A stretch of DNA of 64,000 nt from Bacillus sp. Marseille-P3661 (GCF_900240995.1 NZ_LT965958.1:96758-160757), one strand, 5' to 3'; counted from the first letter of the stretch, positions 51,823 through 63,379 are shown. Made by a program: numbers and translations. The notes: a model not told the origin generated them from the sequence alone.

Positions 51823-53778
51823 ATGGAAAGTAATGAGAAAATAAACATTTTACTGGTAGATGATCGTCCAGAAAATCTATTAACTTTAAAAGCAGTATTA
51901 GCATCGCCAGCCTATAATTTAATTACAGCCAATTGTGGGGAGGAAGCTTTAAAATGTGTATTAAAGGATGACTTTGCAGTTATATTACTTGACGTTCAAA
52001 TGCCAGGGATTAATGGTTTTGAAACTGCTAAGCTCATCAAGCAACGTGAAAATTCACGCCATATCCCGATCATTTTTATTACAGCAATAAGTCAAGCAAC
52101 GGAAAATGTAAATCAAGGGTATTCGGTGGGTGCTGTTGATTATATATTTAAGCCCTTCAACGCTGAAATATTGAAAAGCAAGGTACATGCGTTTGTAACC
52201 ATGTATCAATACCAGCAACAAATTAATAGACAAAGTGAGGCGCTGATACAGCGCTCGATTGAGCTTGAGCATATTAATAACCAATTAGTCAAAACAACAA
52301 CTGAATTGCGAAAGGCAGAAGCTTTAGCACGGGTAGCTGGAGATATTACAATCGATACCATCTTAACAATCGATCAATATGGTGCTATTACAACGGCAAA
52401 CACAACTATTGAAGATATGTTTGGCTATTCTCAAAAAGAAGTAGTAGGGATACATGTTGACAACTTACTACCAAACGTTGTAATGGATCAGATTGCTAAT
52501 CCAAAAAAATTAAAAATTTGTAAAGGTAAAACATTTGAGGTAACAGCGGTTCGACAAAATAAAACAACATTTTGGGCGGATGTCCAACTTGGAGACGCTA
52601 CTGTTGACCATCAACGTGTATATGTTATTTTTATCCGCGATATTACTGAGCGTAAACAGATGGAAGATCAACTCAAACAACATAACCATAATCTTGAGGG
52701 CATTGTTAAGGAAAAAACAAAAAAGCTTGTAATGGCAAATAAAAACCTACAGCTATCGCATGAACGTTTTCAGAAAATATTTATAGCAAGTCCTAGTTTA
52801 ATGGCGATTCGCTCACTAAAGGACGGGCGTTTTATCGATGCAAATGAAAGCTGGTTAAGGTATACAGGCTATGAACATGATGAGGTAATTAATCAAACAG
52901 TTGATTTATTACAAATTTCGTCATGTTCAATCTTTGAAAAAGTACCCCAACAAAATTTGGATTTGCATGAAAGCATTCGGAATGCAAGAATTCGTTATAT
53001 AACGAAGAGTGGCTCATGGCGCGATGGACTGTTATCGACAGAAGCAGCTGAAATTCATGGGGAACAATGCGTCATTAGTGTTATCACAGACATTACTGAC
53101 CGAGAACAATTAGAAAAAGAAATAGCCAGGCTTGATCGCTTGAACTTAATAGGGGAAATGGCTGCAGGGATTGCTCATGAAGTTAGAAACCCAATGACAA
53201 CAGTCAGCGGATTTTTGCAAATTGCCAAGTCTAAGGACGAGTCGCAAATCGAGTATGTCGATTTAATGCTCTCAGAGTTAAATCGTGCCAACGATATTAT
53301 TAGCGAGTTTCTAACCTTAGCAAAAAATAAAAAGTCCGATTTGAAGTTGCAATGTATAAATAAGATTATAGAAGCTTTATTCCCTTTGATCCAAGCAGAA
53401 GCATTGCTTTCTAATAAAATCGTTCTGCTGCAGTTAACAGATTGTCCTGAAATTTATTTAGACGAAAAAGAAATAAGGCAAATGGTTTTAAATATCGCAC
53501 TAAATGGAATTGAAGCGATGTCCATTGGTGGAGAATTAATGATTAAAACGTACGATGAGCAGGATGCTGTTGTATTAGAAATAAAGGACCAAGGCAATGG
53601 GATTGAGCCAGAGGTACTTGAAAAAATTGGAACCCCATTCTTTACTACAAAAGATAAAGGAACAGGTATGGGATTAGCGGTGTGTTATAGTGTTGCAGCG
53701 CGACATAATGCAGATATCGATATTCAAACATCTCAAGAAGGTACGGCTTTTTATATTCGTTTTAAGAAAACAAAATAG
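51823..53778 (+). CDS. response regulator-PAS-PAS-histidine kinase
   Basis: 651 residues from ATG 51823, 6 bases after GGGAG (ATG 51802 and 51820 are alternatives). Receiver domain at the N-terminus with Asp57 ('VILLDVQMPGING') and switch lysine in 'VDYIFKPFN', coiled coil, two PAS domains (about 165-280 and 305-430), HisKA with His452 ('AGIAHEVRNPMTT') and HATPase ('NIALNGIEAM', 'DQGNGIEPE', 'GTGMGLAVCYS'). No membrane segment, so cytoplasmic. It likely receives phosphate or signals from the hybrid kinase encoded two genes upstream. The kinase core resembles sporulation-type KinA/KinE kinases. Confidence 0.9.
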   Translation: MESNEKINILLVDDRPENLLTLKAVLASPAYNLITANCGEEALKCVLKDDFAVILLDVQMPGINGFETAKLIKQRENSRHIPIIFITAISQATENVNQGYSVGAVDYIFKPFNAEILKSKVHAFVTMYQYQQQINRQSEALIQRSIELEHINNQLVKTTTELRKAEALARVAGDITIDTILTIDQYGAITTANTTIEDMFGYSQKEVVGIHVDNLLPNVVMDQIANPKKLKICKGKTFEVTAVRQNKTTFWADVQLGDATVDHQRVYVIFIRDITERKQMEDQLKQHNHNLEGIVKEKTKKLVMANKNLQLSHERFQKIFIASPSLMAIRSLKDGRFIDANESWLRYTGYEHDEVINQTVDLLQISSCSIFEKVPQQNLDLHESIRNARIRYITKSGSWRDGLLSTEAAEIHGEQCVISVITDITDREQLEKEIARLDRLNLIGEMAAGIAHEVRNPMTTVSGFLQIAKSKDESQIEYVDLMLSELNRANDIISEFLTLAKNKKSDLKLQCINKIIEALFPLIQAEALLSNKIVLLQLTDCPEIYLDEKEIRQMVLNIALNGIEAMSIGGELMIKTYDEQDAVVLEIKDQGNGIEPEVLEKIGTPFFTTKDKGTGMGLAVCYSVAARHNADIDIQTSQEGTAFYIRFKKTK

Positions 53779-53896
53779 TTTTTGAGTATATTATATAATC
53801 ATAAGTAGTTTGGTAATGAACTCATTATTAATCATCATATTTTCTCATATAACCCAAAATTTATGTCACTAAGTCATATAAGAACCTAAAAAAATT

Positions 53897-53949
53897 GAAC
53901 TGTACCCTATTGTTTGTTGTATAACGAACAAATTGGGGTGCAGTTTTTA
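53897..53949 (+). terminator. terminator after the signalling operon
   Basis: AACTGTACCC with TTGTTTGTT pairs with ACGAACAA and GGGGTGCAGTT, followed by T5. The rest of the 345-base gap to the next small gene holds nothing else that I can support. Confidence 0.75.
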
Positions 53950-54124
53950 TTAGGCTAAATTTTATTTCTGTTCAATTACATACATATTCGTGTGCACAAT
54001 AAAACAACTTAATGAAAGATAAGTGCTCCATGTCGTCAAAATAAATATATTCTGGGAAGATTTAACTAATAGATAATTAAACTGATTTTGGGAAAACTTT
54101 AAAAAAATAGTTGGTGGTGATTAG

Positions 54125-54265
54125 GTGAAAGAAGCATATCAAAAAAGATATTGCGAGCAGTGTAGAAAAGAAACTTTACACAAAGCAACCGAGTACTCTC
54201 TTGAGATCGAATATCGATGTAATGAGTGTAATCATCAAGAAGAGATGGTAAAAACATTTTTCTGA
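54125..54265 (+). CDS. 46-residue CxxC-CxxC zinc-ribbon-like microprotein
   Basis: A GTG start at 54125 is preceded by GGTGGTGA. The product reads VKEAYQKRYCEQCRKETLH and continues to C32NEC35 before ending KTFF. Two CxxC pairs 18 residues apart form a classic zinc ribbon. Its function is unknown; length equals that of the microprotein at 14120 but the sequences are otherwise unrelated. Confidence 0.7.
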   Translation: MKEAYQKRYCEQCRKETLHKATEYSLEIEYRCNECNHQEEMVKTFF

Positions 54266-54531
54266 GTAGGGATTTTGAATGTATGGCAGTTAGTTGAAGG
54301 AAGGCAACTCTTGTGTTGACAATAGGCTTAGACATTCTATTGCAGGCAAGTGCAAGCCTTCTTTTATATTCTTGACAGCTTATGTATTTTTTCGTAGGGT
54401 AATTTCTTGCACTTTTCAGTAGCTACTAGTAGTAGGTATCCAAAATATGATAATGTGAAACTGAAATGTTATAATAATCCTATTGAGATATTTTTTACTA
54501 AGAAAAGTGACGGAATGCGGAGGAAGTATTT

Positions 54532-55227
54532 ATGCGATTTACGAAGGCGATACCAAATATGTTCACATTAGGAAATCTATACTGTGGATTTCTGTCAATT
54601 GGCTTTGCAGCTAGCGGAGAATTTAAGAACGCAGCCATATTAATCCTAATTGGGATGATGTTAGACAGTATGGATGGCAGGTTGGCTAGAATGTTAAAGG
54701 CAGATAGTTCTTTAGGGAAAGAGCTTGATTCTTTAGCAGATATCGTTACATTTGGAATCGCGCCTTCATTTTTAGTTTATTATACGTACTTTTTTCAGTT
54801 TGGAGTCCTTGGCTTTGTCGTAGCTGGTTTATTTCCTTTGTTTGGTGCTTATCGATTGGCAAGATTTAATATTAGCTCCAATAAAACATCTTTGAGTTAT
54901 TTTATTGGAGTTCCAATTACAGCGGCTGGTGGTATTTTAGCATTACTCACTCTATTTGGGGATCTAATACCTAATATAATTACAACTGTGGTTTTTACTG
55001 CATTATGCTTTTTAATGGTTAGTAAGTTAAGAATACCAAGCTTGAAGGAAGTGCCACTCCCTAAGTATGGGACCATTGTTACAATCTTTTTAGGCTGTCT
55101 ACTTTACTTAATATACAAAGGTACATATGGTAGATTTCCTTATTTAATATACATTGCAACACCGCTGTATATTGCCTATTTATCCTATCGTTTTGTCAAA
55201 GGGAAAAATAATAAGGATATTGACTAG
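54532..55227 (+). CDS. pssA: CDP-diacylglycerol-serine O-phosphatidyltransferase
   Basis: 231 residues, GGAGGAAG ahead of the ATG. The CDP-alcohol phosphotransferase motif D-G-x2-A-R-x8-G-x3-D-x3-D is complete in 'MDGRLARMLKADSSLGKELDSLAD' (about residues 47-70). Six to eight membrane helices. It makes phosphatidylserine from CDP-diacylglycerol and serine, the first step to phosphatidylethanolamine. No psd gene follows, unlike in B. subtilis. N-terminus 'FTKAIPNMFTLGNL' is typical of Bacillus PssA. Confidence 0.93.
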   Translation: MRFTKAIPNMFTLGNLYCGFLSIGFAASGEFKNAAILILIGMMLDSMDGRLARMLKADSSLGKELDSLADIVTFGIAPSFLVYYTYFFQFGVLGFVVAGLFPLFGAYRLARFNISSNKTSLSYFIGVPITAAGGILALLTLFGDLIPNIITTVVFTALCFLMVSKLRIPSLKEVPLPKYGTIVTIFLGCLLYLIYKGTYGRFPYLIYIATPLYIAYLSYRFVKGKNNKDID

Positions 55228-55353
55228 CACAGGTCAAAATATTTTTATAAGAAAAAATATTTTGTAATTAAAAAAAACGAGAAAAAAGTTTGCAGAACTG
55301 TTATAATTAATTGAAAATTGATGTATTTTAAAGTCGAAAGGGATGTATTAGTT

Positions 55354-56421
55354 GTGAATCAACTTGTAGAACTAATCAAAACTACTACTAAAAAACAAAA
55401 GCCAGATCCAACTTCATTAGGATTTGGTAAATATTTTACAGATTATATGTTTGTTATGGATTACGAAACAGGAAAAGGATGGCATAGTCCTAAAATCGTT
55501 CCTTATGAACCATTAAAATTAGATCCTTCAGTTTCCGTATTGCACTATGGTCAAGCCGTATTTGAAGGACTTAAAGCATATAGAACGCCTGATAACCGTA
55601 TTCAATTATTTAGACCTGAACGAAATATTCAACGTCTAAATATGTCTTGTGAACGCATGTGTATTCCAAAACTAGATGAAGAATTAGTTTTGAATTCTAT
55701 CAAGCAATTGGTTGAGCTAGAAAAAGAATGGATTCCTAATGCAGAAGGAACCGCCTTATATATTCGACCGTTTATCATTGCAACGGACAACTACCTGGGT
55801 GTTAAACCATCAAGCAGTTACAAGTTCCTAGTGATCCTGACACCAGTAGGTGCTTATTATTCAGGTCAACTTAACCCTGTAAAAATTTATGTAGAAACAG
55901 AGTATGTTCGCTCAGTAAAGGGCGGTGTAGGTTTAGCTAAGGTTGCAGGAAATTATGCGGCAAGCTTATACGCACAAGCAAAAGCATCAAAGTTAGGCTA
56001 TGACCAAGTTTTATGGTTAGATGCGTTTGAAAAGAAGTATGTTGAAGAAGTTGGCAGTATGAACATCTTTTTTAAGATAAATGGTGAGGTAGTGACACCT
56101 AAATTAAACGGAAGTATTCTTGGCGGGATTACTAGAGAATCCGTTATCCAGCTGTTAAAGAGTTGGGATATTCCTGTTCGTGAAGAATCGATTTCAATTG
56201 AGGATGTATATAAAGCATACCATGTCGGACAATTAGAAGAAGTATTCGGAACGGGAACAGCTGCAGTTATTTCACCAGTGGGTGAACTAAATTGGGATGG
56301 AAATAACATAGTGATTAATGATTTCAAAACCGGAGATCTGGCTAAGGAAATATACCGAGTTATAACCGGGATCCAATACGGTATAGAACCAGATCCTTTT
56401 GAATGGATTACTGAATTGTAA
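55354..56421 (+). CDS. branched-chain-amino-acid aminotransferase
   Basis: 355 residues from GTG 55354, chosen for AAAGGGA 10 bases ahead and agreement with the family length; in-frame TTG/ATG at 55318-55321 lack a site. Fold-type IV PLP enzyme: 'VFEGLKAYRTPDNRIQLFRPERN', 'TALYIRPFIIA', the PLP-lysine region 'GLAKVAGNYAASLY', 'EKKYVEEVGSMNIFF' and 'EVFGTGTAAVISPVG'. Very similar in layout to B. subtilis YbgE/YwaA (IlvE/IlvK). It transaminates leucine, isoleucine and valine. A terminator follows at 56506. Confidence 0.92.
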   Translation: MNQLVELIKTTTKKQKPDPTSLGFGKYFTDYMFVMDYETGKGWHSPKIVPYEPLKLDPSVSVLHYGQAVFEGLKAYRTPDNRIQLFRPERNIQRLNMSCERMCIPKLDEELVLNSIKQLVELEKEWIPNAEGTALYIRPFIIATDNYLGVKPSSSYKFLVILTPVGAYYSGQLNPVKIYVETEYVRSVKGGVGLAKVAGNYAASLYAQAKASKLGYDQVLWLDAFEKKYVEEVGSMNIFFKINGEVVTPKLNGSILGGITRESVIQLLKSWDIPVREESISIEDVYKAYHVGQLEEVFGTGTAAVISPVGELNWDGNNIVINDFKTGDLAKEIYRVITGIQYGIEPDPFEWITEL

Positions 56422-56505
56422 AAATGAAGTGCCAAGTTATCTACTAGAATAAATACTAAAACCTGTAAAGGATCGTGGATTTTTCTAGAGTTTGCTCTAT
56501 TTTCG

Positions 56506-56540
56506 CCACACTATTGTTTAAACAATAGTGTGGTTTTTTT
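56506..56540 (+). terminator. terminator after the aminotransferase gene
   Basis: CCACACTATTGTTT and AAACAATAGTGTGG form a 14-bp perfect stem with almost no loop, followed by T7. The inner bases may open to form the loop. Confidence 0.9.
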
Positions 56541-56612
56541 GTGTGTCAATACATATAGAATTTAGATTTGAATGATTATGTTGTTCGAGGATAGCAGAAA
56601 GGAAGATTCATT

Positions 56613-57506
56613 TTGAAAAAAAGAAGATATGCATATACCGTTTTTCTTGGAGGATGCTGCTTTGGCGTGTTATCAACGTTTGTAAAATTAGCTTATGCTG
56701 CTGGACTTTCGACACAAATAGTTTCAGGAAGTCAATTTTTGTTTGGATCAGTACTATTATGGTTGGTATTTCTATTTTCGAAAAAGAAAAAGCTGAAAAC
56801 TAGTGAGATGTTGCGATTAATGGCATCAGGTATTCCGATGGGATTGACGGGCATTTTCTACTATAAATCTTTACAGTCGCTTGAGGCATCATTAGCCATT
56901 ATTTTTTTATTTCAATTTATTTGGGTTGGGTCATTTCTTGAATGGATAGTTTATAAAATACGACCGTCTAAAGAGAAGGTTTTTTCAATCCTTATTTGTC
57001 TGATCGGTTCAGTTATTGCGGCTGGATGGTTTGCTAAAGATGGACTAAATTTAACGTGGCATGGTTTAATTTGGGGTTTACTTGCAGCCATTAGCTTTTC
57101 TACATATATTTTCGTTAGTAGTTCAGTAGGTAGAAATGTACCGTCTATCCAAAGAAGTACACTTTTTTCAACGGGTGCTGCTTTAGTGGTTTTAGTGTTG
57201 TTTCCACCGACATTTTTGTTTGATTCTGTAGATTTACAAGCGATAGCACCGTACGGATTATTCTTGGCTATATTTGGAGTAGTGTTGCCACCCATTTTAT
57301 TTTCGTTTGGTATGCCCCATGTTGGTGCCGGTTTAGGTGCGATCTTATCAGCAGCAGAATTGCCTGTTGCGGTCTTGCTGTCATCACTTGTTTTAGCAGA
57401 GAGTGTAGGTATCATTCAATGGGGTGGCGTGTTTCTCATTTTATTCGGAATTATCGCAGGGAATATTCGTTCTTTTAGAAGTAAATCATATAAAATTTCA
57501 TCGTAA
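56613..57506 (+). CDS. EamA/DMT family transporter
   Basis: 297 residues from TTG 56613 after GGAAGG. Ten predicted membrane helices in two EamA repeats, e.g. 'YTVFLGGCCFGVLSTFVKLAYAAGLST' opening repeat one and 'WHGLIWGLLAAISFSTYIFVSSSVG' opening repeat two. Drug/metabolite transporters of this type export amino acids or other metabolites; substrate unknown. Single gene ending at a bidirectional terminator. Confidence 0.88.
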   Translation: MKKRRYAYTVFLGGCCFGVLSTFVKLAYAAGLSTQIVSGSQFLFGSVLLWLVFLFSKKKKLKTSEMLRLMASGIPMGLTGIFYYKSLQSLEASLAIIFLFQFIWVGSFLEWIVYKIRPSKEKVFSILICLIGSVIAAGWFAKDGLNLTWHGLIWGLLAAISFSTYIFVSSSVGRNVPSIQRSTLFSTGAALVVLVLFPPTFLFDSVDLQAIAPYGLFLAIFGVVLPPILFSFGMPHVGAGLGAILSAAELPVAVLLSSLVLAESVGIIQWGGVFLILFGIIAGNIRSFRSKSYKISS

Positions 57507-57554
57507 TGATACTAATTTTGATTTTTCAAATGGATTTGCTTGTTCTAAACTTGA

Positions 57555-57604
57555 GAAAAAAACACATCGTACGCTAGAATTTTCTTCGTAACGATGTGTT
57601 TTTC
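57555..57604. terminator. bidirectional terminator between convergent genes
   Basis: AAAAAACACATCGT and ACGATGTGTTTTT arms separated by about 21 bases, with A and T runs outside; serves the EamA gene and the converging telA-like gene. Confidence 0.85.
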
Positions 57605-57638
57605 AATTTCTGATTAATTAGCATATTCCCTGACACTA

Positions 57639-58688
57639 CTATAGCTTTGGTTCACCCGGTGGCAATAATTTTTTTAATTCTAAACCCATATTGATAAAGT
57701 TCTGTTCTGTTTGTTGGCGCTTAGTGATATGATCTTGCTCTAGCCGTAACGTTTCTAATGAAGACTGAATTATGGTCGTTTGAGTTTGATTTAAAGATGT
57801 AAGAACTTGTCCATTTTTCTCTGCTGTTTTATCTACTATTAGCATTTGATTCTTCGTTTCGATCGCTTTTTTTTGCCTTAACATTGTCAGTGAACCAGCA
57901 ATTTGATTTCGCCATACAGGGATCGATGTCAGAATGGCTGATTGGATACTTTCCATTAATGCGGTATTCGTATTTATTAATAAGCGCAGCTGTGGTCTAT
58001 TTTGGAGAGATAATAGTCTACTTACCATTAAATCATGAAGACGTTTTTCAAGCAGCTGTACATACTCCTCCAAGTCTTTTATCTCCTGTTGATTGAACCA
58101 TTCGCTTTTAGAATGCTCAGTCATTTCTAGCTTATCAACTTTTGTAGCGCAAAGACGATTTAGGATCATTTCACCAGCAGAAATATAATTGTTGAGTTCA
58201 GCAAGATACTCGTTGTTTTGCTGATATAAAAGCTCTAACAATTCGTTATCTTCTTGTAGCGTTTTGATTTGATAATTTAAATGTGCTGAAATCCTGTCTA
58301 TTTGTGCGCCGAGTTTCTGGTATTTTGAAGAAACTTCATTGAAAGTACTGCTCTTCTTAAAAAAAAATGAAACTTTAAAATATTTCTTTTTAGGTGGTTG
58401 AAGGTCATCTGGATTAACAAGCTCTAACTTTTGAATGAGCTCATTTAATATCCTATTAAGGGCTCCTGAGTCTTTTTTTCGAATATGGTCAATGATTCTT
58501 TGAGAAAAAAGTGCTAGTTTTTCTTGAGCGGCAGTTCCAAATTCAAGAATAGTGAGCGGATCGGCGATATTCAGTTGGGTTACTAGATCGATAACTTTTT
58601 GATAGTCAGCCTCAGGCAATGATTCAGTTTGAAGGGAGGCTAGTGAATCATTGACATTTAAATGGCTAGACTTTGGAACGTTATTCAT
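57639..58688 (-). CDS. yaaN: TelA/YaaN family toxic anion resistance protein
   Basis: 349 residues, helical, soluble. 'YQKLGAQIDRISAHLNYQIKTLQEDNELLELLYQQN' and 'LLINTNTALMESIQSAILTSIPVWRNQIA' are blocks of the TelA family. The gene follows an xpaC homologue with a 4-base overlap, reproducing the B. subtilis xpaC-yaaN pair. TelA proteins are linked to tellurite and envelope-active compound resistance, but the mechanism is not settled. AAAGGATT site ahead of the ATG. Confidence 0.9.
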   Translation of the reverse strand: MNNVPKSSHLNVNDSLASLQTESLPEADYQKVIDLVTQLNIADPLTILEFGTAAQEKLALFSQRIIDHIRKKDSGALNRILNELIQKLELVNPDDLQPPKKKYFKVSFFFKKSSTFNEVSSKYQKLGAQIDRISAHLNYQIKTLQEDNELLELLYQQNNEYLAELNNYISAGEMILNRLCATKVDKLEMTEHSKSEWFNQQEIKDLEEYVQLLEKRLHDLMVSRLLSLQNRPQLRLLINTNTALMESIQSAILTSIPVWRNQIAGSLTMLRQKKAIETKNQMLIVDKTAEKNGQVLTSLNQTQTTIIQSSLETLRLEQDHITKRQQTEQNFINMGLELKKLLPPGEPKL

Positions 58689-59338
58689 CTCTTGTTAATC
58701 CTTTCATTTGGCAATAGTGGTTGTTCTTGTTTAAAGGTTTGTTTAGCAACATCTAGTCCCATTTTTAAGGTATGAATATCATTTGCTAAGACATTAAGCA
58801 AATCTGTTTCGAGTGACTGAACCAATTTATCTAGAGTTTGTTCTGTTTCCTTTAATGATTCACGTATGATAGGGTCGTTAACAGGCTGTTTAACGAGTAG
58901 AATATATCGTTCTGACAACTCAACAATTGTATCTAAATGGTAAAAGAAAAAACGGTCAGCTTGAAAAAATCGTTTCGGTTCTTTTTTGACGATTTGATAA
59001 ATTTGGTAGACCATTCGTTGGAGCTTGGCCATTTTCTTGACAGCACTAATGGAACGAATACCTAAAAGCGCTTTATTAAATCGTTTTATTTTAGTACTTG
59101 CCTCTTTTAAGTTTTGCTGGATATACTTATATTCTTTTTTAGTTAGCTGATTTTGTTTAATTGTCGCATTTTGATCGCGCCATTTTAACATATATTGCGT
59201 GGTAATCCCAGCTAAAGCGCCCAATCCAATCGAGATTAAAAATGATTGCTCAAAACCAAACCAAGCGGTTGCTCCGGTAAGGATTGTTATATTTGTAGCT
59301 ATAAACCCACGGAAAATAAATTTTAAGATGGATTTCAT
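58685..59338 (-). CDS. xpaC: XpaC-like (5-bromo-4-chloroindolyl phosphate hydrolysis) protein
   Basis: 217 residues. Two N-terminal membrane helices (about 8-24 and 28-48) and a helical cytoplasmic part with 'MLKWRDQ' and 'LTKKEYKYIQQNLKEASTKIKRFNKALLGIRS'. This matches the XpaC family, named after an indirect phosphatase phenotype; it is not itself a proven phosphatase. Encoded with TelA/YaaN as an operon. GGGAGA precedes the ATG on the minus strand. Confidence 0.85.
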   Translation of the reverse strand: MKSILKFIFRGFIATNITILTGATAWFGFEQSFLISIGLGALAGITTQYMLKWRDQNATIKQNQLTKKEYKYIQQNLKEASTKIKRFNKALLGIRSISAVKKMAKLQRMVYQIYQIVKKEPKRFFQADRFFFYHLDTIVELSERYILLVKQPVNDPIIRESLKETEQTLDKLVQSLETDLLNVLANDIHTLKMGLDVAKQTFKQEQPLLPNERINKR

Positions 59339-59655
59339 ATCAATCGTCTCCCATAATTATTTACTACCTCTATTATACGGTAAAAACTTTAAATAGGTTT
59401 CAACTGAAAAAATTGTAAACTGAGATGGTACCATTATAGCCAAGATTACGGTTTTCCATTGTTAAAATGTCGTTTGGATGGACTGTTAAAAAAGTACTAT
59501 TTTTCAGTAAGTCGTTTAATTGTAAGAAAAATCCTGTTATTATACGGTCGTGTGAAACTTTTTCGATTTTACTTCGTAAGTATTGTCAAAGGGCAATGGG
59601 TGATAGAACTATTCTATACATTTTGCTCAAATCTAACTTAGGAGTGGTGCTTACT

Positions 59656-61191
59656 ATGTTAAACCTCATATGGCTGATCTTAGTTGGAATTTTACTGCTT
59701 ATTTTAATTGTTGGCGGAGCGATTGGTTTTATTGTTTTTAAAAAAAGATATAAAACAGCTAGCTCCAATCAAGCGTTAATCATTACTGGACCGAAACTAG
59801 GAAATCCTGATCAAGACCCTCGGATTTTTGAAGATGAAAATGGTCGTAGCTTAAAAATTATTCGCGGTGGCGGTGTGCGACTGAAGCTATTTCAAACATG
59901 TACTCCAATTGATTTAAACTCCTTTCAAATCAAATTAACAACTCCCAAAGTGTACACTTCACAAGGTGTTCCCGTTGTTGCCGATGCTGTTACATCCGTA
60001 AAAATTGCTGATAGTTTAATAGGAATTGCAAATTATGCAGAACAATTTTTAGGAAAAAAACAAAATGAAATTGAGGATGAGGTGTCAAAGGTTCTAGGCA
60101 CAAATCTTCGCGCAATCTTATCAAAATTAACAGTTGAAGAGATTAATAATGATCGAGAATCATTTAATCAACAAGTGCAAGATATTGCGCAAAAGGAATT
60201 AGATAATATGGGCTTTAAAATCACTTCTTTTGGTTTAGATGATTTGCGTGATGCTGATGAAGAAAATGGCTATCTTGACAATTTAGGGCGGCCGCGGATT
60301 GCTGAGATCCGCAAAAAAGCAGAAATGGCTGAATCAGATGCTGAAAAAGAAACACGAATGTACAAAGCAAAGAATGATCAAGAGGCACAGGATGAAGAGA
60401 ATAAACGATTGACAGCCATTGCTCAATCAAAAAAGGAGCGAGATATTAAAGAAGCGCAAATTAAAGAAGAAACTGAAAGAGCTCGCGCAAAATCAGAGCA
60501 ATCCTACGAATTGGAGAAGGCTCGACTTGCTCAACAAGTGAAGGAAGAAGAAATGAAAATTCAGTTTATCGAGCGGCAGCGTCAGGTTGAATTAGAGCTT
60601 GAAGAACAAAAGCGACGTAAAACACAAGCAGATGCTAATGCATATGACATTAAAGCCAAAGCTGAGGCAGAGGCTGATAAGGCAAGAATTGATGGTGAAA
60701 CGAAAGCACTCATCGAAAAGCAGAAGGGTCTTGCTGAGGCGGCTGTTATTCGTGAACGTGGTCTTGCCGAAGCGGAGGCAAAGCAGTTAATGGCTGAAGC
60801 GATGGAAAAATACGGTCAGGCAGCGATTCTTGAAATGTTTATTGATATGCTGCCAAAATATGCTCGTGAGGTTGCGCTTCCATTATCAAAAATTGAAGGA
60901 ATGAAAGTAATTGATATGGGCGGTTCAGAGTCTGGAGGCGCTACGAAAATTACGAATAATGTGACTAAGACAATGGTGGGTATACAAGAGAGTTTAAAGG
61001 AAACAACAGGTATGGATGTCAAGGCCATGTTGGAGAGCTTTGTATCAAGAGGTAATGTCAATAACTTTGGAAATAGCAAGGATACCTATGAACCTGGAAA
61101 TTCTAATGAAGATACCTCGACTGATCACAAAGAATCAAACCAGGAAAACGTTGAAACTGTAAAAGGGTCAACAATAGACACAACGGAATAG
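59656..61191 (+). CDS. floT: flotillin-like protein FloT
   Basis: 511 residues from ATG 59656, set by TAGGAGTGG and by the length of B. subtilis FloT (509). The frame is open for 63 codons upstream, but these have no site and no family match. N-terminal membrane-inserted helix (WLILVGILLLILIVGGAIGFIVF), SPFH/PHB domain (about 40-210: 'KLTTPKVYTSQGVPVVADAVTSVKIAD'), then a long Glu/Ala/Lys coiled coil with 'EAEADKAR' repeats and a flexible acidic tail. Flotillins scaffold fluid membrane microdomains. The usual NfeD-family partner (YuaF) is not adjacent. Confidence 0.92.
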   Translation: MLNLIWLILVGILLLILIVGGAIGFIVFKKRYKTASSNQALIITGPKLGNPDQDPRIFEDENGRSLKIIRGGGVRLKLFQTCTPIDLNSFQIKLTTPKVYTSQGVPVVADAVTSVKIADSLIGIANYAEQFLGKKQNEIEDEVSKVLGTNLRAILSKLTVEEINNDRESFNQQVQDIAQKELDNMGFKITSFGLDDLRDADEENGYLDNLGRPRIAEIRKKAEMAESDAEKETRMYKAKNDQEAQDEENKRLTAIAQSKKERDIKEAQIKEETERARAKSEQSYELEKARLAQQVKEEEMKIQFIERQRQVELELEEQKRRKTQADANAYDIKAKAEAEADKARIDGETKALIEKQKGLAEAAVIRERGLAEAEAKQLMAEAMEKYGQAAILEMFIDMLPKYAREVALPLSKIEGMKVIDMGGSESGGATKITNNVTKTMVGIQESLKETTGMDVKAMLESFVSRGNVNNFGNSKDTYEPGNSNEDTSTDHKESNQENVETVKGSTIDTTE

Positions 61192-61258
61192 ACTAGGATA
61201 ATAAGGCATCACTAACAGTTTGTTAAGTGGTGCTTTTGTATTAATATTTAAAAAATTG

Positions 61259-61287
61259 TTGATATTTACCAAAGTAACTTATATAAT
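61259..61287 (+). promoter_or_regulatory. sigma-A promoter of thiC
   Basis: TTGATA and a consensus TATAAT separated by exactly 17 bases, 25 bases ahead of the TPP riboswitch. Confidence 0.82.
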
Positions 61288-61311
61288 TTAAATTGTTAAT
61301 TTAATAGCATT

Positions 61312-61410
61312 AACTAGGGGTGTCCAATGAGTTGGGCTGAGAGAGAAACACAATGAAGTTTCTTGACCCTTCGGACCTGATCTGGATCATACCAGCGTGG
61401 GGAAGTTAGA
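61312..61410 (+). promoter_or_regulatory. TPP (THI-box) riboswitch
   Basis: ACTAGGGGTGTCC opens P1/P2, GGGCTGAGAGAG is the pyrimidine-sensing helix core, CCCTTCGGACCTGATCTGG the second conserved block, and ACCAGCGTGGGGAAGT closes it. All universally conserved THI-box elements are present. It is followed by a terminator and thiC, so high TPP should end transcription early. Confidence 0.96.
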
Positions 61411-61445
61411 TTTTTATATTTGTAAAATAACTACTTCTACATATT

Positions 61446-63334
<1,889 letters not shown>

Positions 63335-63379
63335 TTAGTTGGCAGTTAATAAAAGGTTGTGGTAGCAACCGATGAAGAG

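Noticed and set aside
54373-54401. TTGACA followed 17 bases later by TAGGGT as pssA promoter
   Set aside because: The -10 hexamer is poor and it lies 130 bases from the gene without other support.
59467-59655. 63-codon N-terminal extension of the flotillin frame
   Set aside because: No ribosome site at the upstream starts, composition unlike a protein N-terminus, and the ATG at 59656 has a strong site and gives the known FloT length and membrane segment.
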